DNA from: Aridibacter sp965216195
GTDB lineage: Bacteria; Acidobacteriota; Blastocatellia; Pyrinomonadales; Pyrinomonadaceae
Reading direction: 5' to 3'
Assembly: GCA_965216195.1 (NCBI GenBank)
Contig: OZ244151.1
Span: 2,232,001-2,296,000 of the forward strand
Length of the DNA stretch: 64,000 nucleotides
Shown: piece by piece, positions 36,953-46,327 of the stretch
How the letters are laid out: every line of letters starts with the position of its first letter
Numbering within the stretch: the stretch's first letter is position 1
Made by a program: the position numbers and the translations under genes
The notes under the pieces: generated by a model
What the model was told of the DNA's origin: nothing
Database searches by the model: none
What the model saw: only the letters and a program-made list of their open reading frames with translations

Positions 36953-37129
36953 TCACTTCCATTCCATTAAGTTTGGTTTTGATTCAAACACTTCTAATCG
37001 ACCTAACAGCTTAGGTAATTGCTGTTCGTAGATAAAGATCGCAGTTTCTGGCATTTGTTCTGACAACATTGGCAGGTTAAATGTCATTTCTGTCAGGAAT
37101 TTTGCACATCGTTTCCAAATTCTCCCCAT
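36953..37129 (-). CDS. Possible 58-residue small protein
   Basis: An ATG at 37129 opens a frame with well-balanced composition (MGRIWKRCAKFLTEM... ending VFESKPNLMEWK) and no stops until 36953. No strong ribosome-binding site is visible. It is convergent with the membrane protein. Coding status is uncertain. Confidence 0.4.
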   Translation of the reverse strand: MGRIWKRCAKFLTEMTFNLPMLSEQMPETAIFIYEQQLPKLLGRLEVFESKPNLMEWK

Positions 37130-37305
37130 TATTACCGGACAATCTCAACTTTCTTTTTATCCACTAAAGTAGAATAAAAATTAGATAATAATAACCAGAG
37201 AGAATTATTAGCAAGCGATAATAATGAAAGCCACCATAATCACCACGCTGCCGGAAACGAAAAAACTCTGCTAGATTAATATATATCCTTACTTTTAGTT
37301 TTAAA

Positions 37306-37686
37306 ATGATTCAGCTTTCGTCTAACGACAATCTACACGCCAAACCGCTCTTCAAGAACCGGTTGTTGTCCTTAAAGGCAAGAGGGAGTGGCTGGACTCC
37401 TGTTTGGAGGGGTTTAGTAATCGATAAAGATAGCAAACACCGAAGAGCTATCGCTTCAAGTGTTTGGGTCTTTTTGTACTTACTTTTTAACGCAAAGCAT
37501 GACTCCGGAATAGTTCGAAAAACGATAAAAAATATCGCCGAGCAAACGGGTTATTCGAAACGCTCGGTTCACAGACAGCTTAAAAGACTGGTTGATAAGA
37601 ATTACATTACGATTTTAGAATCTAACCCAATTCTTACCATCCGAATCCACAAATGGAAGACTTTTCATAAAAGAAACGTGGATTGA
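37306..37686 (+). CDS. Winged-helix DNA-binding protein
   Basis: The 126-residue protein has a winged helix-turn-helix (about residues 48-110, TIKNIAEQTGYSKRSVHRQLKRLVDKNYITI). This type of domain is common in replication initiators and small regulators of mobile elements. It lies 140 bases upstream of the second VirD4-like ATPase, with a terminator between, so it may regulate or partner with that gene. Confidence 0.75.
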   Translation: MIQLSSNDNLHAKPLFKNRLLSLKARGSGWTPVWRGLVIDKDSKHRRAIASSVWVFLYLLFNAKHDSGIVRKTIKNIAEQTGYSKRSVHRQLKRLVDKNYITILESNPILTIRIHKWKTFHKRNVD

Positions 37687-37755
37687 TTTTTTGACCCAAT
37701 TAAGTTTAACAACGGTAAGATGAGTTAGTAACGGATCGAGAGAAAATGGATGAGT

Positions 37756-37777
37756 GCTGGATTTACCAGCCTTTTTT
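37756..37777 (+). terminator. Rho-independent terminator
   Basis: GCTGG / CCAGC stem with loop ATTTA, then CTTTTTT. Confidence 0.7.
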
Positions 37778-37825
37778 ATTTCCACAGATTCGCTAAGGTG
37801 AATAGGTGCTCAAGTTCACCAACCC

Positions 37826-39019
37826 ATGAAAACCATTTTTTCTCAATCCACATCTCCAACTCTGTTTGCTGAAACAGACTATCGCGGTTTACACGTCCCT
37901 TTTGGGATTAGACGAGCTGACCGTCGAAGTCACGTTTGGCTGTTGGGAAAAACGGGAACGGGAAAGAGTACAATGCTCGAAAATTTAATGCTTGACGATG
38001 CTAAAAAGGGCTTTGGCTTTGCGTTACTTGATCCTCACGGGGATTTAGTCGAAAGCGTTCGAGAACTGGCGTCTTGGTCACGGCAGGGCGACATAATCGA
38101 TTTTGATGCCACCAACAGCAACCAGAAATATGGATTCAATCCGTTGGCTGGAGTCGCTCCGAAACACAGATCCCTTGCAGCTTCAGGAATGATTCAGGTC
38201 TTTAAACACCTGTGGAAAGATTCGTGGGGAGCCAGGGTCGAACATATCTTACGAAACTCAATTCTCAGTTTGCTCGAATATCCCAATGCAGCACTGCCGG
38301 ATGTCTTAAAACTCCTTGCAGATAAGGATTTTAGAAAAGAAGTTCTGCCGCATATTACCAATGAACAAGTCAGGCTTTTCTGGGAGGATGAATTCGAAAA
38401 GTACTCATATAGATTCAAATCGTTTGCTGCGGCTCCTATTCAAAACAAGGTTGGTGCATTCCTATCACATCCCATACTTAGAAAAATTCTGACCGAGCCG
38501 GAAGAACCGTTGAATTTTCGCAAAATCCTCGACGAGGGAAAGATACTGCTAGTAAACCTTTCCAAAGGTAAATTGGGCGAAGATATGGCAAATCTTCTTG
38601 GATCACTGATAATATCCCGTTTTGATCTTGCAGGACTTACCCGTTCAAATGTTGAAGAAAGCGAAAGAAATGATTACACCTTGTACCTTGATGAATTTCA
38701 CAATTTTGCGACCCACAGTTTGGTTTTTATGCTTTCCGAACTGCGCAAGTATCACCTCTCACTTGTCCTTTCAAATCAATACACGTCTCAACTATTGCCT
38801 GAGATCAAAGATGCGGCATTCGGAAACGTCGGGACAATAGTTTGCTTTCGAGTAGGGGCAAAAGACGCTGAGTATGTTTCAAGAGAGTTTGCCTCAGATA
38901 TCCCACCAAAAGAATTTACAAATCTTCCGAACTTTCGCGTCTACCTGAGGATGATGATCGACGGAAAACCTACAAAGCCTTTCAACGCAAGAACACTGCC
39001 GCCATTAGAAAATGGCTAA
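37826..39019 (+). CDS. VirD4/TraD-like ATPase, short form
   Basis: The 397-residue protein starts almost directly with the ATPase core: Walker A GKTGTGKST (41-49), FALLDPHGDL, and Walker B LYLDEFHNF (about 291). It is homologous to the central part of the 1013-residue ATPase at 8802-11843 but lacks the long N-terminal region and the C-terminal nuclease-like part. It presumably pumps DNA or remodels protein-DNA complexes. No type IV secretion genes accompany it. Confidence 0.85.
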   Translation: MKTIFSQSTSPTLFAETDYRGLHVPFGIRRADRRSHVWLLGKTGTGKSTMLENLMLDDAKKGFGFALLDPHGDLVESVRELASWSRQGDIIDFDATNSNQKYGFNPLAGVAPKHRSLAASGMIQVFKHLWKDSWGARVEHILRNSILSLLEYPNAALPDVLKLLADKDFRKEVLPHITNEQVRLFWEDEFEKYSYRFKSFAAAPIQNKVGAFLSHPILRKILTEPEEPLNFRKILDEGKILLVNLSKGKLGEDMANLLGSLIISRFDLAGLTRSNVEESERNDYTLYLDEFHNFATHSLVFMLSELRKYHLSLVLSNQYTSQLLPEIKDAAFGNVGTIVCFRVGAKDAEYVSREFASDIPPKEFTNLPNFRVYLRMMIDGKPTKPFNARTLPPLENG

Positions 39020-39290
39020 ACAATTTGGTTGCTTCTTAACATTCAGTGTTTAATCAACACACTCCTAAAACCTACATGGTTTCCAATCATTTGTGGTTCC
39101 CCGTGGATAACCAGCTCATCTAAATCTGCCTTATTTTCGGGAGCTTACAGAGTTGTCTGCGGGGATCTGCAAGGGATATTGCACCGCAACAAAATCAAAA
39201 TAGAGGAATAAAGAAAAATGAATCATGAACCGAAAGATTAGCTTTGTATGATCTCGGTTTAAGGAAATCACTTTCTGCTTCATTTATTCT

Positions 39291-39545
39291 TCAGCTAATC
39301 GTTTCAACCTCGTCATTTGCTAAATAGTCGATGGTCACACGTCCAATTCTTGCATAGTGAAGCAGTACAACTAACGGGGGTTCACTTTTTCCGAGTTCAT
39401 AGTTAGAAATATCTCCCTTGTAAAGTGAAACCTCTTTGCATTCAAGTTTTTCGATTAGCTGTTTTTGACTCAATCCAAGTTTCGTTCTGATCGCAAATAG
39501 TTTTTCCGCAAGTTTCGCAGGTCGATGTCGGCTCTTTCGTCCCAT
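39291..39545 (-). CDS. XRE-family helix-turn-helix protein
   Basis: I choose the ATG at 39545 because GGAGG lies 10 bases upstream; an ATG nine codons earlier gives a non-conserved start. The 84-residue protein is mostly one Cro/C1 helix-turn-helix (LAEKLFAIRTKLGLSQKQLIEKLE...ISNYELGKSEPP). It is a probable repressor. Its neighbours are the ATPase gene and the M48 peptidase gene, which is divergent. Confidence 0.82.
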   Translation of the reverse strand: MGRKSRHRPAKLAEKLFAIRTKLGLSQKQLIEKLECKEVSLYKGDISNYELGKSEPPLVVLLHYARIGRVTIDYLANDEVETIS

Positions 39546-39715
39546 TAGGCAAAATCCTCCCAATAGAACCATTGTGCCGACTTGACTAGCGACAACTCAC
39601 GGTTTATTTTTCTTATAAGGTCGGTAAATACCAACCTCTTGTGCGAATATGAAATTTGAGCCGATTTGCTTGGCCTCTTATCGGCTCTCATCACGAGCAG
39701 TTGCCCCTTACTGAT

Positions 39716-40642
39716 ATGAGCAGTTCCATAACAGTGTTATCAAAGAATACCAATTCCAATAGTGGTATTAGGATAGCAGAATTCTGGACAGCTCGTCATT
39801 TAGGTGTGCGGCTGCTCGTTACCTTTCTATTCTTACTCACTACATCCCCGTTAATAGCTCAACGGAGGGTAAAACAACCTAGAGGTATCCCGTTATTGAA
39901 AACTGGCTTGTCTGAACGGGATATCGCGGAAACAATCGCTTCGTTTAAGACGTCTGACCCAGGGAAAGGAGTCAGGGAATTTAAGAAAAATATTCCGGCT
40001 CCAATTACGGACCCTAAGGTGAAGAAACTAGCGTTTGAAAAAGTTGACGGAGAGTTCGGCAAATTCCGGGTTCGAAACCCTCGGCTTGAGAAACGCCTTC
40101 GGGCGGTTATAAGCCCAGTATTGAAACTTTATGATCGAGAAAACGCCTACGATCTATATGTTTTTAGGAATAGATCGCCCTACATTATCAATCAATCGGG
40201 CGCGATACTTGTAATGACTACGGGGCTGTTAAATGAACTAGTCAGTGACGATGAGCTACTAGGTCTTGTCGCCCATGAAGTCGGACACGATTATTTTTCT
40301 GAGTATTCCAAATACTCAGAACACCTCTTTCTATATACCAAACTGAAAGGAAAAGAAACTGTGCTCCTTCGACATTTCGCTCAAGTGCTTGCAATCCTTG
40401 AACTTCAGTGCGACGCATTTGCCGCCATCACCATGGGACATTTGGGTTACGATCCGAGTGCATTTACTTCTGCCGTGATTAGAATGAATGAGAAATTTCC
40501 TGTTGATCCAGAAGCGTATCATCCAAAACCATTTATGAGAAAAAGAGTGGTTTCCGGTGTGGTTATGACCGTTGAAAACGAGCATAAAAAGAAGCAAGTT
40601 TCGTTGGCGTTTCGGGAGGTAAAAAGACTTCTAGCCAAGTAA
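39716..40642 (+). CDS. M48-family metalloprotease, exported
   Basis: The catalytic zinc motif HEVGH is present within LVAHEVGHDYFSEYS, and ELQCDAFAAITM downstream provides the third ligand region (glutamate). A hydrophobic export signal (LGVRLLVTFLFLLTTSPLIAQ) precedes the mature domain, so it acts outside the cytoplasm. The ATG at 39716 is chosen over an upstream TTG; neither has a clear ribosome-binding site. It abuts a truncated RuvC-like gene, which suggests a recombination junction right behind it. Confidence 0.8.
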   Translation: MSSSITVLSKNTNSNSGIRIAEFWTARHLGVRLLVTFLFLLTTSPLIAQRRVKQPRGIPLLKTGLSERDIAETIASFKTSDPGKGVREFKKNIPAPITDPKVKKLAFEKVDGEFGKFRVRNPRLEKRLRAVISPVLKLYDRENAYDLYVFRNRSPYIINQSGAILVMTTGLLNELVSDDELLGLVAHEVGHDYFSEYSKYSEHLFLYTKLKGKETVLLRHFAQVLAILELQCDAFAAITMGHLGYDPSAFTSAVIRMNEKFPVDPEAYHPKPFMRKRVVSGVVMTVENEHKKKQVSLAFREVKRLLAK

Positions 40643-41053
40643 GACGCACGGTTGTCTGGGGCCTTAAAGTGGAATGAAGAACGGCTCTCCGTCGTTAAAG
40701 ACCTACTTGAGTTTTATAAGCCAGACCTCGTGGTTTTTGAAGACTGGACAGCTTTAGATTCCAGACGTTCAATAAAAATCAAAAAGTTTCTTCACAAATG
40801 CGCGTTACTTTGCGCCAAGGAAAAAATTACCGCAAAAACTTACTCGAAAAAGAAAATGATATCTGCCTTCAAAGATTGTGAAGTAAAAACGAAGCACGAG
40901 ATTGCGACATTTATTGCCCATCTGTTTCCAGAGACGCTCTCCAACTTCCCTCCAAAAAGAAAACCTTGGAAGAGTGAAGATATACGGATCAGTTTCTTTG
41001 TCGCACTTGCTTTTTGCTTAACGGTTACATCGGAAACCGAAGAAGTTGTTTGA
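40643..41053 (+). pseudogene. 5'-truncated RuvC-like nuclease
   Basis: The frame starts immediately after the M48 stop codon without a good start. It contains the second and third RNase H-fold elements (DLVVFEDW with the middle glutamate; SEDIRISFFVALAFC with the final aspartate) but lacks the first strand with GIDPG seen in the gene at 23993. It is probably a remnant of a second copy of the XRE-RuvC module. Confidence 0.65.
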
Positions 41054-41133
41054 GAAGTTCCCCTGATATAAAAAAACTCCGCCCGAAACGGTTACGGTAC
41101 ATCACTATGCTATTCACAATAGCTGTGGTTCAT

Positions 41134-42165
41134 TTAACCCAAATGCCGTGTATTAATGACGTACTCAATCAATGGACGGTAAGTTGAATTTTCGACTCTG
41201 CTACTATATAGCTTGAAATAACTACCTTTGTCCATCTTTTCCCCAATCCATCTCTCCTCTTCCAATAGAACCCACAAATTGTGGGTTGCACGATTTCTAA
41301 ACCCTTCGGACGCTTTAGCAGTCAGCGCCTTTTTTCCCGACCTCAAACAGGGCGGACATTGGCATTTCTCTAGCTCACTTAAATCATCCGCGCTCATTTG
41401 TCGACCATTCCAAGAACCCAACTGAGCAATAGTACGTTCACTTTTTCCAGGCAAGAGAATAATTCCCCTTGCTGCGCGATTTCGCCAACCGCTTGAATCT
41501 ATCGAATCGATTCCAAGCGAAGCAGTCAGATGCAATGTTGAAATTCCCCCAACTCCAAAAATGTGAAGTTTCTTATCACTGAACTCATCCCTAATTTTAA
41601 TTAGGCTTTTCAGAATTTTAAGATGTGGAATAGCCTTGGGAGCACGAAGTAAATTAGGAACGATCCCACCAATAGCAAGGTTTGGCTTTTTGACTAGTTT
41701 ATCGTTTGCCTTAATTCGTGCAATATATGTGTTAATAACCCTACTAATATGAACGACAGGAACGTAGCCATCGTGTTCGAAAGCCGTGTTGGAATCCATG
41801 GTCAACTCCATGCATTTCCTTTGAAGATAAAGTGACATTGACGGAGCAGGAATATAGTCTCGGGGAATAGGGCGCCAATCAGGTTTCGATTCCTCAACAA
41901 ACTCTTCATACTCGTCATTTGGAATTTCTATACCTTTTCGAGATAAACCAAATGCTCCGTTGTCAAGAAAAACTTTTACATTTGAAGGGACGTTCAGATA
42001 GTTTCTAATACCTTGGTGCATCATTTCCCTGCGAATACTTTGCATTTGATGAACCTCGGCGTAAGAAACCATTACGCCCCGCAGGGGTTCTAGGAAATAC
42101 TCGGAATTTTTATCCCAAACTCTTGGTTCAATCGATCGTAATGATAGACCAGCGACTATTAACAA
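41134..42165 (-). CDS. tRNA-guanine transglycosylase-like base-exchange enzyme (TGT/DpdA superfamily)
   Basis: The 343-residue protein keeps the key TGT features: DNGAF at 68-72 (the general aspartate), GGIVP at 166-170, GVGGISTLHLTASLGIDSIDS (201-224, with the candidate nucleophile Asp223), and a complete zinc site CQCPPC (268-273) with His295 in RATHNLW. TGT enzymes swap guanine for 7-deazaguanines; DpdA relatives do so in DNA. It ends an operon with HerA-, NurA- and DUF6884-like genes, which points to DNA rather than tRNA as substrate. That is an inference. Its start lies four bases from the HerA stop. Confidence 0.82.
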   Translation of the reverse strand: MLIVAGLSLRSIEPRVWDKNSEYFLEPLRGVMVSYAEVHQMQSIRREMMHQGIRNYLNVPSNVKVFLDNGAFGLSRKGIEIPNDEYEEFVEESKPDWRPIPRDYIPAPSMSLYLQRKCMELTMDSNTAFEHDGYVPVVHISRVINTYIARIKANDKLVKKPNLAIGGIVPNLLRAPKAIPHLKILKSLIKIRDEFSDKKLHIFGVGGISTLHLTASLGIDSIDSSGWRNRAARGIILLPGKSERTIAQLGSWNGRQMSADDLSELEKCQCPPCLRSGKKALTAKASEGFRNRATHNLWVLLEEERWIGEKMDKGSYFKLYSSRVENSTYRPLIEYVINTRHLG

Positions 42166-42169
42166 TTGC

Positions 42170-43954
42170 TTATCCTTTTTCTCTCAATTCTCGATTCGCT
42201 TTCTCCAACACCGTAAATGCATCAGCTTCTTCACGTTCACCCTGAGAACTCGACATTTTAATTTTCACAAGCACGGGGAAATTAATCATTTGTCCGGAGA
42301 GCAACGCCTCTCCAACATCTAAGTTCGGCAGATTTTTCGCGTCGTCTTCACCCAAAGTTTCGACCACTTTTCTAACGAAATTTTGATCTGCCGGATTTAC
42401 CATTCGCATGATTATAAATGAATTACATTGAGATAAAGTAGTTTCGTCTAGACGAGATGGTCTCTGACTTATTAAAGTTAATCCCACGCCAAACTTTCTT
42501 CCCTCTTGCGCAATCTGTTTCGTCGTTTCTATTGAACGAGTTTCGGCTGTTGTATTCGCCCTGGCAGGAACGAAATTGTGAGCTTCTTCAAGTACTAGCA
42601 TGACGGGCAACTTTAGCTCATCTTTGATACGGGCATCGAAAATTGCATCAGCAACTAGACTATAGATTGTTGCCTGAAACTCGCTTGTGTAACCTGCAAG
42701 TGAAATAATACTAATCTGACCAAATTCAACGAGTTCACGTCTGTCGGTTGGCATCGGAGTCTTCGTCGCTGCAATTTTTTGATTTGTAACCTCCATTCGT
42801 CTCATCACCGAAGCGGCTTTATATGTACGTTTCTTAATCCCTTCAAGTGTTCGGACATCACTTTTACTATACTTCTCAACGCCTTTCCAGCCCCACTCTT
42901 CTAGTTTTTGCAGAACTGAATTATCCTCATCCCGCAAAGCAAACTCGGCTGCTTCTGCGAGATTAGCTACAAGCCACAGATTGGATTTGACTCCATACCT
43001 CTTTATTTCATCCTTTGATAAGGTCTCGGACAGGAGAGTAATTCTCTCCGTCATTTCTGAGCTATCCTCAGTTATGAAACTTTTAGCAGCGCGGAAAATA
43101 TCACTGAAGCGTATCGACATGGTGTCGGTCAGGGGATAGGCGAGCCCATTTACAATGCGTACAACAGTATCGTCATCCTCTTCGAATAATGGAAATTGAG
43201 CGTAGAAAGATCTTACTTTTTCAGCTAGTTCAGGAACTTCCGAAAGACCAGTGTAATCGCCATGAGGATCGAAAATTACAATCGGGTAATTTTTTTCCGC
43301 AAGCTCTTCAACGATCTTCCGAGCGGTAACACTCTTCCCTGCTCCCGTCATTGCCAAGATAGCTAAATGACGTGAGACGACTGAGTGTCCGTCCACTTTA
43401 ACGTCGACTTCGGAACGATTAGCTAGCGTTGCAATATCCAAGGCACGATTTTGCTTTTCCTCATCATTCAGATCCCCAATCACAATTCTTGCAATATCAT
43501 CGGAGTCAGGACGATATGCCATGCTTGCGGGTTTCGGCGGATATCTGAGTTGGTCGAGCTTTCCATCACCACCGACTAAAGGTTCTACTCCCAAAACCTG
43601 ACACACTGCTGTAACCATTTCACGGCTAAGGCTCAGAACCGTATCAAAAGGATTCGTAGCAGTAGCCGCGAGTTCATGTCCTGCTTCTTGTGGGAAAAGA
43701 GGATTAAGTCTTTCAATCTTTTGCACCTTCGCCCACACTCTAATTTGCCTTGCTGGCTCAGACGGTCTTTCAGCTTCTAACACCTCAGAATCAACCGCCA
43801 CGATATCTTGTTCCCTAATTGCAGAAGCCGCAACCGCCAGGTGAAACTCGCCAGTCGTACTTTCCCCTACAATTGTTCCTACATAACTTGTTTCTTCCAT
43901 TGCCACTCCTTTGATAGTGAACGGTTTATTTTCAGACACAACTTGCTTGATCAC
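42170..43954 (-). CDS. HerA-like hexameric DNA-translocating ATPase
   Basis: The 594-residue protein has an N-terminal HAS-barrel-like region (about 20-90), Walker A MTGAGKSV (202-209), the VIFDPHGDY strand (225-233), Walker B MLVLEEAHNF (around 450) and the downstream ISQRPSRLD sensor region. In archaea HerA works with the nuclease NurA in DNA-end resection; in bacteria HerA-like ATPases occur in several defence systems. Here the NurA-like gene is immediately upstream, three bases away, so a HerA-NurA complex is likely. Confidence 0.9.
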   Translation of the reverse strand: MIKQVVSENKPFTIKGVAMEETSYVGTIVGESTTGEFHLAVAASAIREQDIVAVDSEVLEAERPSEPARQIRVWAKVQKIERLNPLFPQEAGHELAATATNPFDTVLSLSREMVTAVCQVLGVEPLVGGDGKLDQLRYPPKPASMAYRPDSDDIARIVIGDLNDEEKQNRALDIATLANRSEVDVKVDGHSVVSRHLAILAMTGAGKSVTARKIVEELAEKNYPIVIFDPHGDYTGLSEVPELAEKVRSFYAQFPLFEEDDDTVVRIVNGLAYPLTDTMSIRFSDIFRAAKSFITEDSSEMTERITLLSETLSKDEIKRYGVKSNLWLVANLAEAAEFALRDEDNSVLQKLEEWGWKGVEKYSKSDVRTLEGIKKRTYKAASVMRRMEVTNQKIAATKTPMPTDRRELVEFGQISIISLAGYTSEFQATIYSLVADAIFDARIKDELKLPVMLVLEEAHNFVPARANTTAETRSIETTKQIAQEGRKFGVGLTLISQRPSRLDETTLSQCNSFIIMRMVNPADQNFVRKVVETLGEDDAKNLPNLDVGEALLSGQMINFPVLVKIKMSSSQGEREEADAFTVLEKANRELREKG

Positions 43955-43957
43955 CCG

Positions 43958-45433
43958 CTAGGTATTCGGTCGAAATAGCCAATCTCGCTGTGTCATGTAG
44001 ATTGACTGAATAAGGACTTCTCGCATTTGTTTATCGCTAATCTCTCCTTTCTGCAAACTTATTCCCAAGTGCAATTTGATGAGCTTTGCGTAAGCGCTAG
44101 TCATCCATACTGGAACCTTCGCGTATTTGTCGACTATGTCCAAACCAATTGGAAATCCGTATCCAGGCAGAAGACGCGAGCATAAATAAGTGCGCTTTGC
44201 TGCTTCAAAAGTCTGATCTTCTCCAAGCTCTGCGAAAGTTTCTACTCTTATAGGGTCGGCGGTTTCCGATACCCGAACATAAGCCCCATGTACCCTTGGA
44301 AACCCAAAGTCGTTGGACGGTTTCAAACAAGTAAAATCCGATGGCGTAGAGCCCGACTCATTTGGCAAAGTGATGTTCACAGTTCGTAATTCACCATATT
44401 TGTCAATTTCCCAGCTTTCTGAGGATTCACCACATTCGAGCAAAAGCGACAACAAAATCGCGTCGTTGTATCCTAGGCGGTCTAGAAACGCTTTTGGAGC
44501 GTTTAAGTCGTTCCTACCAAAAATCTGGTTAAAGTAGTCGTCATTGCCTTTTACTCTCAATCCCCGAAAAACTCGTTCGAGTAAAACAGCCTCACTGAAT
44601 TGTCGGGACGTCCCACGCTCAACCGCCCCGCAAATAATGGGAACGGGATCACGCTGCTTTGCAATCGCAATAATCCGACGGTAAAGAAATGAAATCCAAG
44701 AAAGCGGTTCAAAAACTCTGTTTTCTACCCATTCCTTCGAACGATCTGTCATTCGCGGATAGATCTCGAGCTTCGCTTCACGTAAAAAGCTTTCCTTTAA
44801 GTCACTAGCCGATTCTTCGTTTTGGGCGTAATGATGTAAAAAGGTGTCAATATCTCGTTCGGTAAAAGGCGTGTGTCCAGCGTAAGCATTCATCAAATAG
44901 ACAAGCGGACCATGAAACATTAATATCCTTAAATCTGGAGTTCGCTCCAACGCCGACAACCCTCCTAGCAACTCCGCAATAATCCGAACAATATCTGGAA
45001 AATCCTTTCGCTCTTTACTTCCACCTTCCAGATCACCCAGAATCACCGGATAGTAGCCAAACTGTTCGCGCTCTGAAAGTCTCGATTCTCCCGTTCTAAC
45101 GCAATAGGAGCCTACCCGCAACAGTATCGGCACCCTACCAGAGAGTTGAACCTGACCTAGTCCTCCGTCAATAAAAGTCACAACCTCTTGTGAAAAGTCA
45201 GACCAAGTAACTTCACCGGTCGAGTGCGTTTGCAAAATTGGCTCCCGGCGATCCTCCTTCATTGCACGCCGCAGTCCCGCGACGAATCTGGCAGTGTTTT
45301 TCAAGTAATTATCGCGAAAACTTTCCGCTACGGTGAGCGAATTTTCAGCCAACTTTAGAAAAATATGGGGCTGTTTCTGTAGCTCAGCTAATATGGGAGC
45401 TTCAAGCGTCTGATTTTGCTCTGAATGACTCAT
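43958..45433 (-). CDS. NurA-domain nuclease
   Basis: The 491-residue protein has the NurA signature EVVTFIDGGLGQVQL (first catalytic aspartate Asp89) and a second acidic region LRILMFHGPLVYL; the RNase H-like NurA fold spans much of the protein. NurA is a 5'-3' nuclease driven by HerA. At nearly 500 residues it is longer than archaeal NurA (roughly 340-450). Its ATG lies inside the DUF6884 gene (32-base overlap), showing tight co-expression. Confidence 0.85.
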   Translation of the reverse strand: MSHSEQNQTLEAPILAELQKQPHIFLKLAENSLTVAESFRDNYLKNTARFVAGLRRAMKEDRREPILQTHSTGEVTWSDFSQEVVTFIDGGLGQVQLSGRVPILLRVGSYCVRTGESRLSEREQFGYYPVILGDLEGGSKERKDFPDIVRIIAELLGGLSALERTPDLRILMFHGPLVYLMNAYAGHTPFTERDIDTFLHHYAQNEESASDLKESFLREAKLEIYPRMTDRSKEWVENRVFEPLSWISFLYRRIIAIAKQRDPVPIICGAVERGTSRQFSEAVLLERVFRGLRVKGNDDYFNQIFGRNDLNAPKAFLDRLGYNDAILLSLLLECGESSESWEIDKYGELRTVNITLPNESGSTPSDFTCLKPSNDFGFPRVHGAYVRVSETADPIRVETFAELGEDQTFEAAKRTYLCSRLLPGYGFPIGLDIVDKYAKVPVWMTSAYAKLIKLHLGISLQKGEISDKQMREVLIQSIYMTQRDWLFRPNT

Positions 45434-46172
45434 TCATTTTTTTACGTTTTACATCTATTCCCAACTTGTTTAGAGCCTTACGGGCTTGATCGGAATGGAA
45501 CTTGCTGACCGGCAATCCTGTCAACTGGCTAACTATCCATTTGGGAGAAACCTTGAATCCATCGACGGTGACAAACCATGCCTGATAGTTTCCGATGTTT
45601 CTCTCGCCATTAACCGCAATTTCGTCACGAACAAGTTTGGAAATTCGTTCCTTTGACGCTACTAGATCAGCACCGCAAAAGGTTATCTTTTCTTCGACAA
45701 GATTTTCTTCCGTACGCTCAAAAAGCAACGGGGACTGGCTTCCATATAACCAATCGTGTATGGAAGCAAGACGCCTGCCAGATGGACCGGAGGCAAAGGT
45801 CACTTCAGAAGTTGGAAAAAGACTAAGAGTTGGCTCAAAAGCCTTGCGATATTTTTTCCCAAGATTGATGAAAGCCTTGTTTCTTGCTTTTTCATAACCA
45901 GCAAATTCTTGAGTAGCTTGTGAGAAAATTAACGTTTGCAAGTTTTCTATTTCGGAAGAAATTAACTTATGATCATAATTGGGAATTAAGGTCGAACCAT
46001 TTATTAGACCAAATCGCGCGGAAACGACGAATATGTCAAGAGGCTCTTCCATTTCTTTAAGGTAGCGTCGGACGACCCTGAACGCACCTCCGTCATATCG
46101 CTGTATTGCCGGAAGCAATTTCGGCGTTTTATGTTTCTTCTGGGAACAAGAAAGAAAAATTGTTCTTCGCAT
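45402..46172 (-). CDS. DUF6884-like protein, YaaA-related, first gene of the HerA-NurA-TGT operon
   Basis: The N-terminus MRRTIFLSCSQKKHK and the later VVSARFGLINGSTLIPNYDHKL match the pattern of DUF6884/YaaA-like proteins (Cys-Ser-x-x-Lys start; S-A-x-x-G-L; Y-D). The last 90 residues look like a winged-helix DNA-binding domain (RISKLVRDEIAVNG...SKFHSDQARKALNKLG). The biochemical role of DUF6884 is not established; YaaA relatives bind DNA. Position at the head of a DNA-processing operon suggests substrate recognition or base removal, as an inference. Confidence 0.72.
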   Translation of the reverse strand: MRRTIFLSCSQKKHKTPKLLPAIQRYDGGAFRVVRRYLKEMEEPLDIFVVSARFGLINGSTLIPNYDHKLISSEIENLQTLIFSQATQEFAGYEKARNKAFINLGKKYRKAFEPTLSLFPTSEVTFASGPSGRRLASIHDWLYGSQSPLLFERTEENLVEEKITFCGADLVASKERISKLVRDEIAVNGERNIGNYQAWFVTVDGFKVSPKWIVSQLTGLPVSKFHSDQARKALNKLGIDVKRKKMNESFRAKSDA

Positions 46173-46327
46173 TAAATTTGAGTAAGACTATCTTTCGTTG
46201 ATGGCTAAAACATTAAAGCCGACTTATGGGTAGCAACTAAAAATCCAAAAATAAAAGTATCTCACGATTTGGTAGTTCTAAAAAATGACCCGGTAAGAAA
46301 TGCCTTGGCGTACATATACTTAAGGAG

